From Planctomycetaceae bacterium (GTDB lineage Bacteria; Planctomycetota; Planctomycetia; Planctomycetales; Planctomycetaceae), in the NCBI GenBank assembly GCA_003445035.1, contig DLVV01000351.1:40282-58648 (forward strand): DNA of 18,367 nt, written 5' to 3'. The notes below the pieces were generated by a model. That model saw nothing but the letters and a program-made list of their open reading frames with translations, searched no databases and had not been told where the DNA came from. The translations under genes and the position numbers were made by a program. Shown here in pieces: positions 1-7,119 of the stretch (the first letter of the stretch is position 1; every line of letters begins with the position of its first letter).

Positions 1-2
1 AG

Positions 3-701
3 GGTGCGGTCAAAAAGGGTGCGGCTGGCTCGACCCTGAAGACCAATCGGGACAAGGCGAGCTACGCGATCGGGCTGCAGATCGGCCAGGCACTCAAGCG
101 GCAAGGTCTCGACATCGATCCCAAGCTGTTGGCCGCCGGAATTTCCGATACGTTGGCCGGCAAGAAGCCCGCCCTGGGCGACCAGCAGTTGCAGGCGGCG
201 CTGACGGCCTTCCAGAAGGAGATGCAGACCCAGCAGGCGGCCAAGGCCAAGGCGGCAGAAAAAAAGAACAAGAAGGCGGGCACGGTGTTCCTGGCCGGCA
301 ATGCCAAGAAAAAGGGCGTCAAGACGACCAAGAGTGGTCTGCAGTACCAGGTGCTGAAGGCCGGCAAAGGTGCCAGGCCCAAGGCGACCGACACCGTCGA
401 GGTGCACTATCGTGGCATGCTGATTGACGGGAAGGTTTTCGACGAGTCGTTCAAGGGAAAGGTTCCGGCGAAAGCTGACGAGACGGTCAAGTTTGCCGCC
501 AACCGGGTGATCCGGGGCTGGACCGAGGCGCTGCAACTGATGCCGGTCGGTTCGGTTTACCGGCTGGTGATTCCCTCCGAGCTGGGCTACGGCGCCCGCG
601 GTGCCGGACAGGAAATCGGCCCGCACTCGGTGCTGATCTTCGAGGTGCACCTGTTGGCGATCGAGACGAGTAAGAAGAAGCCGAGCAAGAAGAAGAACTA
701 G
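3..701 (+). CDS. FKBP-type peptidyl-prolyl cis-trans isomerase, 5' end cut by window
   Basis: The reading frame is open from the window edge, so the N-terminus (probably with a signal peptide) is missing and 232 residues are visible. The first ~75 residues (SYAIGLQIGQALKRQGLDI, then DTLAGKKPAL) match the dimerising FKBP_N helical domain of Mip/FkpA-type isomerases. A Lys/Ala-rich linker follows, then a complete PPIase domain at about residues 110-222 with the hallmarks VEVHYRG, GKVFDES, VIRGWTEAL, LGYG and LIFEVHLL. These carry the aromatic pocket residues (Tyr, Phe-Asp, Trp, Tyr, Phe) expected of an active prolyl isomerase. The family catalyses cis-trans isomerisation of Xaa-Pro bonds, usually as a periplasmic folding helper. 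The protein ends in a very basic tail (KKKPSKKKN). The stop is 52 bp before the symporter gene on the same strand. Family assignment is firm; export is inferred. Confidence 0.93.
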   Translation, partial: GAVKKGAAGSTLKTNRDKASYAIGLQIGQALKRQGLDIDPKLLAAGISDTLAGKKPALGDQQLQAALTAFQKEMQTQQAAKAKAAEKKNKKAGTVFLAGNAKKKGVKTTKSGLQYQVLKAGKGARPKATDTVEVHYRGMLIDGKVFDESFKGKVPAKADETVKFAANRVIRGWTEALQLMPVGSVYRLVIPSELGYGARGAGQEIGPHSVLIFEVHLLAIETSKKKPSKKKN

Positions 702-753
702 ATCCGACGTTGTTCAGGGAGCGTGCTGGCCGGATGTTTCGGTCGGTGCGGCG

Positions 754-2319
754 GTGACCTTGCCCGCGACACTCCGCACCGCTGACCTGGTCGTGATTGG
801 CTTGGGGATGGCCCTGATCGCTGCGATCGGGGCCGTCTGTTCACGAAAGAGCCGGACCGCCGGCGGGTACTTCCTGGCGGACCGCTCGTTGCCCGGTTGG
901 GCCGTCGGTTTCTCGCTGATGGCCACGATCGTCAGCTCGATGACCTTCCTGGCCCTGCCGGCGGCGGCCTACCAGACCAACTGGCGTCACCTGCCGGCCA
1001 ACGCCATGTACCTGCTGGCGATCCCGGTGGCGTGGCTGCTGTTTGTGCCCTTTTACCGGGCCGGCGGCCTGCAGTCGGCCTACGAGTATCTCGAGCGGCG
1101 ATTTGGTCTCTGGGCCCGGCTCTATGCCGGCGGGGCCTTCATCCTGTTCCACCTGGCACGGATGGGCCTGATCCTGTTCGTGGCTTCCGAGTCGATCCAG
1201 CTGATGATTGGCCGTCGCGAGGACTGGGTGCTCGACGTGGTGATGATCGTCTTCGGCGTCATCGTGTCGGGTTACACCGTGCTGGGTGGCCTGCGGGCGG
1301 TGATCTGGACCGATGTGCTGCAGGGCGTGGCGCTGATCGGTGGGGGGTTGATCTGCCTGCCGATTCTGCTCAACGGAATCCCCGAAGGGTTGTCGGGGCT
1401 GTTGGAGGTGGCCGGTGAGCACGACAAGATGAGCTTCGGTGTGTCCGACGGCGACGTACGTGGTCACACGATGGGTGCCACGATGCTGACCAAGCTGATC
1501 GTGTTCCTGCAGATCATGGGGACCGATCAGACGACGGTGCAGAGATACATGGCTGCCGGCAGTCGCCGCGAGGCCAACCGGGCGTTGTGGATTGGCGGGT
1601 TGCTGACATTTCCCGTCTGGGGCTATTTCCTGTTCGTCGGCACTGCGCTGTTTGTCTTCTACCGGTTCCAGGTCGATCCGGCCGTCGCCGATCTGTCCCC
1701 CGAGCAGATCTTTCCGCACTTCATCATCACTCGCGTTCCCGCCGGCGTGGCCGGATTCGTGATCGTGGGCCTGATCGCCGCCGCCATGTCGACACTCGAC
1801 AGCAGCATCAATGCCATCGCGGCCACCTTGACCAATGACTTCTACCGGAGACTGTGGCGACCGGATCGTGACGACTACCACTACGGGCGAGTGGGGCGAG
1901 GGCTGAGCCTGGTGACCGGTGCGGTGATGATCGGCAGCGGGTTGCTGATCCACGCGTCGCGGACCTCCGAGGGGGTCGAAGATGTCCAGACGAAACTGCT
2001 GAGTATCCTGGGTGGCGGGTTGCTGGGCCTGTTTCTGCTGGGGTTGCTCACCCGGCGGGCCACCGGCCGGTCGGCTGCCACCGCCACCGCCGTGTCGGTC
2101 GCACTGGTCACCGGATGGGTGGCACTTGGCAGCGGAGCCGCCGCCGCGTGGTTCCCGGCGCTGCACGAGCAGGTGCTGGACACGTTCTGGGTTGGCGTGG
2201 TGGCCAATCCCCTGCTGTTCGGAATCGGCTGGGCACTGGGTGGCCGGCCAGGTACCGACGGCCGTTCTCTGGACGGGCTGACCGTCTGGACGTCCGACAA
2301 CCTGTCGACATCCGACTAG
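754..2319 (+). CDS. Sodium:solute symporter (SSS family)
   Basis: A polytopic membrane protein of 521 residues, with about 13 hydrophobic segments by eye, the usual size and topology of the SSS (SLC5-like) family. Family signatures are GYFLADRSLPGW near residues 38-49, the GYTVLGGLRAVIWTDVLQ block at 173-190, the TDQTTVQRYMAA block at 257-268, and AAAMSTLDSSINAIAA at 342-357. Ser346-Thr347 of the last block align with the Na2-site Ser-Thr of PutP. It should import a small organic solute with Na+ across the inner membrane; the substrate (sugar, sialic acid, amino acid or other) cannot be read from sequence. The start is a GTG, chosen because TM1 follows at once and no upstream in-frame start lies close; there is no clear Shine-Dalgarno. 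Its TAG stop shares the bases CTAG with the stop of the convergent gene on the other strand. Confidence 0.92.
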   Translation: MTLPATLRTADLVVIGLGMALIAAIGAVCSRKSRTAGGYFLADRSLPGWAVGFSLMATIVSSMTFLALPAAAYQTNWRHLPANAMYLLAIPVAWLLFVPFYRAGGLQSAYEYLERRFGLWARLYAGGAFILFHLARMGLILFVASESIQLMIGRREDWVLDVVMIVFGVIVSGYTVLGGLRAVIWTDVLQGVALIGGGLICLPILLNGIPEGLSGLLEVAGEHDKMSFGVSDGDVRGHTMGATMLTKLIVFLQIMGTDQTTVQRYMAAGSRREANRALWIGGLLTFPVWGYFLFVGTALFVFYRFQVDPAVADLSPEQIFPHFIITRVPAGVAGFVIVGLIAAAMSTLDSSINAIAATLTNDFYRRLWRPDRDDYHYGRVGRGLSLVTGAVMIGSGLLIHASRTSEGVEDVQTKLLSILGGGLLGLFLLGLLTRRATGRSAATATAVSVALVTGWVALGSGAAAAWFPALHEQVLDTFWVGVVANPLLFGIGWALGGRPGTDGRSLDGLTVWTSDNLSTSD

Positions 2320-2336
2320 ATCGAATCGGCGATGTC
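2307..2336. terminator. Possible stem-loop terminator over two convergent stop codons
   Basis: GACATC-CGA at 2307-2315 pairs with TCG-(GC bulge)-GATGTC at 2326-2336 around a 10-base loop that holds the shared CTAG of the two stop codons. Such a hairpin forms on either strand and could end transcription of both convergent genes. There is no T-tract on either side, so it is not a classic intrinsic terminator, and the arms lie within coding sequence. Tentative. Confidence 0.25.
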
Positions 2337-2753
2337 CTGCAACCGGTCGGCCAGCGGGCCGAGAATGCGGCTGCGGGCGACCAGGTCCCTCACGTCCCCG
2401 GGCGGGTTCCTCAGGTCCTCGGGATCCAGCCCCACCATTTCCAGCCGACAGTAGACCCCGTTGCGGGTCAGTCCCAGCTTCTTGGCCACGCCCTGGGGTC
2501 CCTTGATGCGACCGTCAGGACTGTTGCGGAACGCGGTGAGCAGGTCGTAGAGCTGCACCAGCCCGCTCAGCAGGCTGTGCGCGTCGGCAATCAACGGCCG
2601 GTCACCGGTCTCGAAGGCGTGCTGCTCGACGCGACGGATGTTTTCGACCAGTTCCCCGACGGCCTGGCGATCTTCGTCGGTCCAGAAACGGCCGCCGTCC
2701 GGGGTGTCGTGGGACGGGCCGTCGTGTGGGCGGTCGGTCGTGATGCCTGACAT
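2316..2753 (-). CDS. Small protein with Fis-type helix-turn-helix
   Basis: A soluble protein of 145 residues from the chosen ATG. The first half (FWTDEDRQAVGELVENIRRVEQHAFE, then DAHSLLSGLVQLYDLLTAF) looks all-helical. A segment near residues 90-115, GPQGVAKKLGLTRNGVYCRLEMVGL, resembles the Fis-type helix-turn-helix at the end of sigma-54 activators (pattern AA-LG-SR-TLYR-L---GL). No receiver, AAA+ or other domain is attached, so a stand-alone DNA-binding or nucleoid-type role is only an inference. Other in-frame starts exist: ATG at 2786 and TTG at 2813. The ATG at 2753 was preferred because a GGGGGA lies about 11 bases upstream, a usable ribosome site. It lies downstream of the ABC importer genes on the same strand and may be read through from them. 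It overlaps the symporter gene tail to tail by 4 bp. Confidence 0.72.
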   Translation of the reverse strand: MSGITTDRPHDGPSHDTPDGGRFWTDEDRQAVGELVENIRRVEQHAFETGDRPLIADAHSLLSGLVQLYDLLTAFRNSPDGRIKGPQGVAKKLGLTRNGVYCRLEMVGLDPEDLRNPPGDVRDLVARSRILGPLADRLQDIADSI

Positions 2754-2837
2754 GCTGCGTCGATTCCCCCGGCCCACCGCTGTCATTTTCCCGTCGGGAG
2801 TCAGCAATGGCAATACGGATTGGACCGGTCCGTGAGG

Positions 2838-3854
2838 TCACTCGTCTTCCAGGAATCGGTTCGTGAAGGTCTCCGACACGTTCACCGCTCCGGACTTGAT
2901 CGCCTCAACTTCCACCAGCTGCTCCAGAAGTGTCTTCCAGCGTGCTTCGGTCATGCGTCCGAGCTGCTTGCGGGGGGTTTCCTTGGTCGAGCACAACACC
3001 TGCAACTCTCTTGCTCCGAAGGCGAGGATCGGCAGACCCATCTCTTCGTTTCGTTCGTGGATCGCCTGGTTGGTCAGGCCAGGATCATCGAGGTACTTCT
3101 GCCACCCGGAGATCGATGCCTGGACCATGGCTGTCACCAGTTCAGGCTGCGTCTTGATCACCTCCGGCGTCGTGATCAACACGCTGGTGTAGGGATTGAA
3201 ACCGAGGTCGGAGACCATCAGGACGCGGGGACGAACGGATTTCTGGCGAGCGACAAACGGCTCGCTGATCGAATAACCCTGTTGTGCGAAGTTGTCATCG
3301 AGCAGGAACTGCGTGACGTTGCCGGCATAAGGCACCAGCTGCACTCCGCTCAGGTCGACCTTCTTCTGCAGAAACAGCGACCAGGTGGCGGTGCTGCTGA
3401 CGGCCAGTGAACTGACCTGTCCCAGTTTCTCGAGCGAGTCGATTCCCGAGTTCTCGTGGACCATCACGCACCGTGGGCTGACCTGCATCGCTGCCATCAC
3501 CGCCACCGTCTTGGCTCCGGCGGCGTGGCCGACCAGCACACGGTCGGCGTTGGTCACACCGAACAGGACCCGCCCGGTGGCGACCTGGGTGATGACCTGG
3601 ACCCCTGGGCCTCCGGGCCGAATCTCCACATCCAGCCCGGCGTCGTCGTAAAGCTCGTGGACATCGGCGGAAAAGAATCCGCCGTGTTCGGCTTCCGGAA
3701 ACCAGTTCAATTGCAACGACACCGCCGTGGGTGGCCGGACGATTTCGCTGGCGGGATCATCTCCGGGAACAGGCCGCGTTTCACCGCAACCTGCACAAGC
3801 CAGCAGCAGCACGACCGGCCAGTGTCGAAGTCGGTGAGAGGAGGTCGACGGCAT
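2838..3854 (-). CDS. ABC transporter substrate-binding lipoprotein, NMT1/THI5-like
   Basis: 338 residues. The N-terminus is a lipoprotein signal: a basic stretch (HRLRHW), hydrophobic VVLLLA, and a lipobox LLA|C with Cys20 as the likely lipidated residue. The mature part starts with SLQLNWFPEAEHGGFFSADV (residues 46-65), and then GLDVEIRPGGPGVQVI. This is the opening of NMT1/THI5-like binding proteins such as ThiY (hydroxymethylpyrimidine compounds) and RibY-type riboflavin binders, and it is related to the SsuA/TauA group. A GYSISEPFVA block further on is also typical. The protein should capture a small, probably aromatic or pyrimidine-like solute and hand it to the permease encoded just upstream. 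The substrate is not decided: no thiamine, riboflavin or sulfonate gene lies nearby. It is the third gene of the importer operon, 75 bp after the permease. Confidence 0.9.
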   Translation of the reverse strand: MPSTSSHRLRHWPVVLLLACAGCGETRPVPGDDPASEIVRPPTAVSLQLNWFPEAEHGGFFSADVHELYDDAGLDVEIRPGGPGVQVITQVATGRVLFGVTNADRVLVGHAAGAKTVAVMAAMQVSPRCVMVHENSGIDSLEKLGQVSSLAVSSTATWSLFLQKKVDLSGVQLVPYAGNVTQFLLDDNFAQQGYSISEPFVARQKSVRPRVLMVSDLGFNPYTSVLITTPEVIKTQPELVTAMVQASISGWQKYLDDPGLTNQAIHERNEEMGLPILAFGARELQVLCSTKETPRKQLGRMTEARWKTLLEQLVEVEAIKSGAVNVSETFTNRFLEDE

Positions 3855-3929
3855 GCGAGGGTGTCCGGGAGGGTTGTGGCCGGATCATTGTTGTAGTTCG
3901 CGGGACGGTTGTCACGTCGTCGGCGATTC

Positions 3930-4718
3930 TCACTCCTCACCACCGGACCCCCACCGTGCCAGCAGTGTCGATCCGGTCCAGGTTACAACTCCGAACAGGG
4001 CGATTCCCAGGAATGCCGAGGCGATCACCGCGGCGAAGAGGTGTGCCGTCTTGAGGTTCTGCGACGTGCTGAGGACCAGGTACCCCAGCCCGTAGTGGGT
4101 CGTTGTGTGGCCGACGAAGAACTCGCCGACGATCGCTCCGATCACGGCCATTCCACTGCTGGTCCGGGCCCCGGTGACCAGGTAGGGCACCGCGTGAGGG
4201 AGTCTCAGCTTCCAGAGCACCTGCCAGCGGCCGGCACGGTAGAGTCGGAACAGTTCGAGCAGATCCTCGTCGATGTTGAGCAGTCCCGAGGTGGTTGAGG
4301 CAATGATCGGAAACAGGCTGATGATCAGTGTCACCAGCACGACGCTGGCGAATCCGGTGCCGAACCAGGTGATGATCAGCGGGGCGATGGCGATGATCGG
4401 GACCGTCTGCAGGAAGATCGCATACGGGTAGCAGCTGGCCCGTACGAGTCGGGATTGCGAGAAGATGACGGCGATCAGGACACCGCCAAGCAGGCTGGCG
4501 GCGAACCCTGCGACGGCGGCCACTCCGGTACGGGCGGTCGCGGCCAGCAATCGGTCACCGTCCTCGACCACCGCAGTGGCCACGTCGGTGGGAGCGGGGA
4601 CAAGGAACACCGGCCAGTCGAACCACCACACGGCCGTCTGCCACCCGGTCAACACGACCAAAAGCAGCAACAGCGGTGGCCACCAGGCCGCCGGGCGGAA
4701 CCAGGATGCCGGGCTCAC
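3930..4718 (-). CDS. ABC transporter permease (SsuC/ThiX/TauC type)
   Basis: 262 residues with about six hydrophobic segments. The coupling-loop (EAA) region is clear: LLELFRLYRAGRWQVLWKL followed by RLPHAVPYLVTGARTS, then GMAVIGAIVGEFF. This is typical of BPD-type inner-membrane permeases of nitrate/sulfonate/taurine and thiamine-precursor importers. It would form a homodimeric channel with the ATPase and the lipoprotein of the same operon. The start is GTG at 4718, fixed by the 4-bp GTGA overlap with the stop of the upstream ATPase gene, an arrangement that implies translational coupling. The Pro-rich FLVPAPTDV segment after TM1 matches the family's usual P-P-V motif. Assignment to the family is firm; substrate is unknown. 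Confidence 0.92.
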   Translation of the reverse strand: MSPASWFRPAAWWPPLLLLLVVLTGWQTAVWWFDWPVFLVPAPTDVATAVVEDGDRLLAATARTGVAAVAGFAASLLGGVLIAVIFSQSRLVRASCYPYAIFLQTVPIIAIAPLIITWFGTGFASVVLVTLIISLFPIIASTTSGLLNIDEDLLELFRLYRAGRWQVLWKLRLPHAVPYLVTGARTSSGMAVIGAIVGEFFVGHTTTHYGLGYLVLSTSQNLKTAHLFAAVIASAFLGIALFGVVTWTGSTLLARWGSGGEE

Positions 4719-5491
4719 CGCGCCACCTCCCGGTCGCCATCCCTCAGTTTGGTTGAGACATCACCGGCCAGGCGCGCGAAATCGGCGGTGGCTCGCAGCG
4801 CGGCGTTGCGAGGTCGGGAGAAATCGACAGGCACGTGTACGAATTCATCCCCGGTGGTCGCCGGCATCACCACCACCCGGTCGGCCAGGAACACCGCCTC
4901 GGAGACGTTGTGGGTGACGAAAACGGCCGTGGTGCCGCGAGCCGAGTGAATTTCGAGCAACTCCTCGTTGAGTTGTTCTCTGAGCAGGTCGTCGAGCGCG
5001 GCGAAGGGTTCGTCGAGCAGCAACACTTCGGGTCGAGTGACCAGGGCCCGTGCCAGCGACACCCTCATCCGCATCCCTCCCGACAGTTCTCGCGGCCGTT
5101 TGACCGCGTCGGCCGAGCCGAAACTGATCAGTTCCAGGCTCTCGCCGACTCGCTGCCGGGCCTCTGTCCCTTCCACACCCAGCAATTCCAGCGGCAGACG
5201 GATATTCTCCTCGACCGTTCGCCACGGCAACAGGTTGGGTTCCTGGAAGACCAGTGCAACGCGGGAATCCTCCGATCGCTCCACGGTGCCGGCGGTGGGT
5301 TCCAACAGACCGGCCATCAGTCTCAATGCCGTCGACTTGCCGCAGCCCGAGGGGCCGACCAGGGACACGAATTCGCCGTCGGCGATTTTCAGATCGACCC
5401 GTTCGAGCACGGGGTGTCGCGCGTCGAAAGCCACGGTGACCCCGTCGAATGACAGGGCCGACCGCACGGACGTTGCCGACGAGGAATCCAA
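4715..5491 (-). CDS. ABC transporter ATP-binding protein (SsuB/TauB/ThiZ type)
   Basis: 258 residues with every ATPase motif in order: Walker A GPSGCGKST (46-54), Q-loop FQEPNLLPW (Gln83), signature LSGGM (136-140), Walker B VLLLDEP (156-162) with Glu161, D-loop AALD, and H-loop VTHN with His194. The LLPW after the Q-loop is typical of the nitrate/sulfonate/taurine ATPase group. It would power the importer formed with the next two genes. It is the first gene of the minus-strand operon. The start is uncertain: TTG at 5491 gives a short MDSSSATSV leader, and a GTG eight codons on is also possible. No upstream ATG or GTG exists in frame before a stop, and no good Shine-Dalgarno is visible. Nothing in the 220 bp upstream matches the conserved core of TPP or FMN riboswitches by eye. 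Confidence 0.93.
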   Translation of the reverse strand: MDSSSATSVRSALSFDGVTVAFDARHPVLERVDLKIADGEFVSLVGPSGCGKSTALRLMAGLLEPTAGTVERSEDSRVALVFQEPNLLPWRTVEENIRLPLELLGVEGTEARQRVGESLELISFGSADAVKRPRELSGGMRMRVSLARALVTRPEVLLLDEPFAALDDLLREQLNEELLEIHSARGTTAVFVTHNVSEAVFLADRVVVMPATTGDEFVHVPVDFSRPRNAALRATADFARLAGDVSTKLRDGDREVAR

Positions 5492-5713
5492 GATCAGGAC
5501 GTTTCCGGTGAGGAATGGCTGGACGGCCGGTGTGAGCCGATACGTGTTCGGGCATCCTAACGGATCGGTCGCCTGGCTCTACCCATCGTCGAACGGGTCT
5601 TATCTGTTTCGTCCCGCATTCACTAATGTCGACCTTCCATTTTTCTCCGTCTACGGGATTTTTCGATGGGCAGGCTTCTGGTTTGGCCGGCACTCGCCGT
5701 GATGGTGATGGTG
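5492..5713. other. Strand-switch region with no recognisable gene
   Basis: These 222 bases separate the minus-strand ABC operon from the first codons that align with pntA on the plus strand. In none of the frames do I recognise the missing N-terminal part of PntA. The segment must hold the promoter of the ABC operon, but no convincing -35/-10 pair stands out. The last bases before the pntA homology (about 5700-5715) are a short GTGATGGTGATGGTGGT run. Confidence 0.4.
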
Positions 5714-6069
5714 GTCCGGCTCCGACGCTGTTGACCTCCGAGATGGTGGCGGCGATGAAACCGGGTTCGGTGATCGTCGACCTGGCCGCCGAGCGTGGAG
5801 GCAACTGTGAGCTGACAAGGTCGGGCGAGAACTTCACTTCCGATTCCGGGGTGATTATCCTCGGCCGGTTGGATCTCCCCTGCACCGTACCGGCTCATGC
5901 CAGCCTGATGTACGCCAACAACGTGGCCAATTTCCTGTTGCACCTCTGTCGTGACGGCTGGATTGATGTCGAAACACAAGACGAAGTGGTTGTCGGGACA
6001 CTGGTCACCTGTGATGGACGTGTTGTCCACGAACGGGTCCGCGAGGTGCTGGGGTCGGCCGAGAGTTGA
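5626..6069 (+). pseudogene. pntA: Truncated NAD(P) transhydrogenase alpha subunit (pntA C-terminal remnant)
   Basis: From about base 5714 onward this 147-codon frame is clearly the end of the NAD(H)-binding domain I of PntA: PAPTLLTSEMVAAMKPGSV, then VDLAAERGGNCELT, a GVIILGRLDLP block, and HASLMYANNVANFLLHL. This aligns with roughly residues 265-370 of the ~380-residue soluble alpha subunit. The first ~260 residues, including the first half of domain I and the GxGxxG nucleotide-binding region, are absent. The first ~29 codons (MSTFHFSPSTGFFDGQAS and on) show no PntA similarity and are probably chance reading frame. No pntAB or pntB follows. It cannot be a working transhydrogenase on its own. 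The stop TGA is part of a TGAGGTAA that also supplies the ribosome site of the next gene, so its 3' end may be kept for expression of the isocitrate dehydrogenase gene. An assembly error is possible. Confidence 0.75.
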
Positions 6070-6081
6070 GGTAACCGACCG

Positions 6082-7119
6082 ATGAGTTCACATGATGTCG
6101 TGTTGATTCCCGGAGACGGGATTGGCCCGGAAGTCACCGCCGCCACCTGCAAGATCCTCGATGCGGTCTCCGCACCGGTTGTGTTCCAGGTTCACCACGC
6201 GGGGCTGGCTGCGTTGGAGCAGGGCGAGGAGGTGTTGCCACAGTCGACCGTCGAGGCGATCCAGCACTGCGGTGTGGCGCTGAAGGGGCCCTGCACGACA
6301 CCGGTGGGCGAGGGGTTCACTTCTGTCAACGTCCAACTCAGGCAAAACCTCAACCTGTTTGCCGCCGTCCGTCCGGTCCGCAACCTCGCCGGTGTTGAGA
6401 CCCGGTTCGATGACGTGGACCTGGTGATCGTCCGCGAGAACACCGAGGGCCTTTATAGCGGGGTCGAGAACCAGGTCACTCCTGACGTGGTGATGAGCAT
6501 GAAGGTGGCGACCGAGACGGCCTGTGACCGAATCGCCCGGTGGGGTTTCCGTTTCGCCACTCTCCGCAAGAGGAAGAAGATCACGGTCTTCCACAAGGCG
6601 AACATCATGAAGATCACCGACGGCCTGTTCCTTCGCTGTGCCCGGAAGGTGCACCAGACCGAGTACCCGAACATCGAGTACGAGGAGGTGATCATCGATG
6701 CGGGGTGCATGAAGCTGGTGCAGGACCCGTCGCAGTTTGACGTGCTGCTGCTGGAGAATCTGTACGGCGACGTGGTCAGCGATCTGTGTGCGGGACTGGT
6801 TGGCGGCCTGGGGGTCGTGCCCGGAGCCAATTTCGGTGAGGAACTGGCGGTGTTCGAGGCGGTCCACGGTTCGGCACCGGACATCGCCGGCCAGGGTGTG
6901 GCCAACCCGCTGGCGGTGACGATGTCGACGGTGATGATGCTCAATCACCTCGCCGGGACACGTGACGATCCGTCCTGTCGAGAGTCGGCCGACCAACTCA
7001 AGGCCGCCTACAACCGCACACTGTCCGACGGTTGCCTGACTCGCGACCTGGGGGGCGACCTGAACACGCAGGGCTTCGTCGACGCGTTGATCGAACGCAT
7101 CGAGGCACCTCCGTCGTGA
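6082..7119 (+). CDS. NAD-dependent isocitrate dehydrogenase (isocitrate/isopropylmalate family)
   Basis: 345 residues, full length for the NAD-type family. The N-terminus DVVLIPGDGIGPEV is diagnostic. The isocitrate-site residues are present: Ser81 and Asn83 in TSVNVQLRQNL, Arg87, Arg97, Arg118 and Tyr125 in VRENTEGLYSG, Lys172 in FHKANIMK, Asp206 in IIDAGCMK, and Asp230/Asp234 in GDVVSDL. The cofactor loop reads AVHGSAPDIAG: Asp267-Ile268 replace the Lys-Tyr of NADP enzymes, so NAD should be used. A Ser before the first Arg fits isocitrate rather than isopropylmalate. The reaction is oxidative decarboxylation of isocitrate to 2-oxoglutarate in the citric acid cycle; homoisocitrate activity cannot be excluded. 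GAGGT sits nine bases before the ATG. The gene ends in a GTGA overlap with coaX, so the two are co-translated. Confidence 0.9.
   Translation: MSSHDVVLIPGDGIGPEVTAATCKILDAVSAPVVFQVHHAGLAALEQGEEVLPQSTVEAIQHCGVALKGPCTTPVGEGFTSVNVQLRQNLNLFAAVRPVRNLAGVETRFDDVDLVIVRENTEGLYSGVENQVTPDVVMSMKVATETACDRIARWGFRFATLRKRKKITVFHKANIMKITDGLFLRCARKVHQTEYPNIEYEEVIIDAGCMKLVQDPSQFDVLLLENLYGDVVSDLCAGLVGGLGVVPGANFGEELAVFEAVHGSAPDIAGQGVANPLAVTMSTVMMLNHLAGTRDDPSCRESADQLKAAYNRTLSDGCLTRDLGGDLNTQGFVDALIERIEAPPS

Noticed and set aside
841..2166. Long minus-strand open frame of 441 codons opposite the symporter gene
   Set aside because: It is a shadow of the symporter: composition is Gln/His/Arg/Gly-rich with no family signature, and the plus-strand frame is an unmistakable SSS transporter.
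5492..5640. Possible TPP or FMN riboswitch upstream of the ABC importer
   Set aside because: Neither the CTGAGA/ACCTGAT core of TPP nor the AGGGGC/GAAATTCCC core of FMN elements is visible on the minus strand; only isolated ACCGGC-type matches occur.
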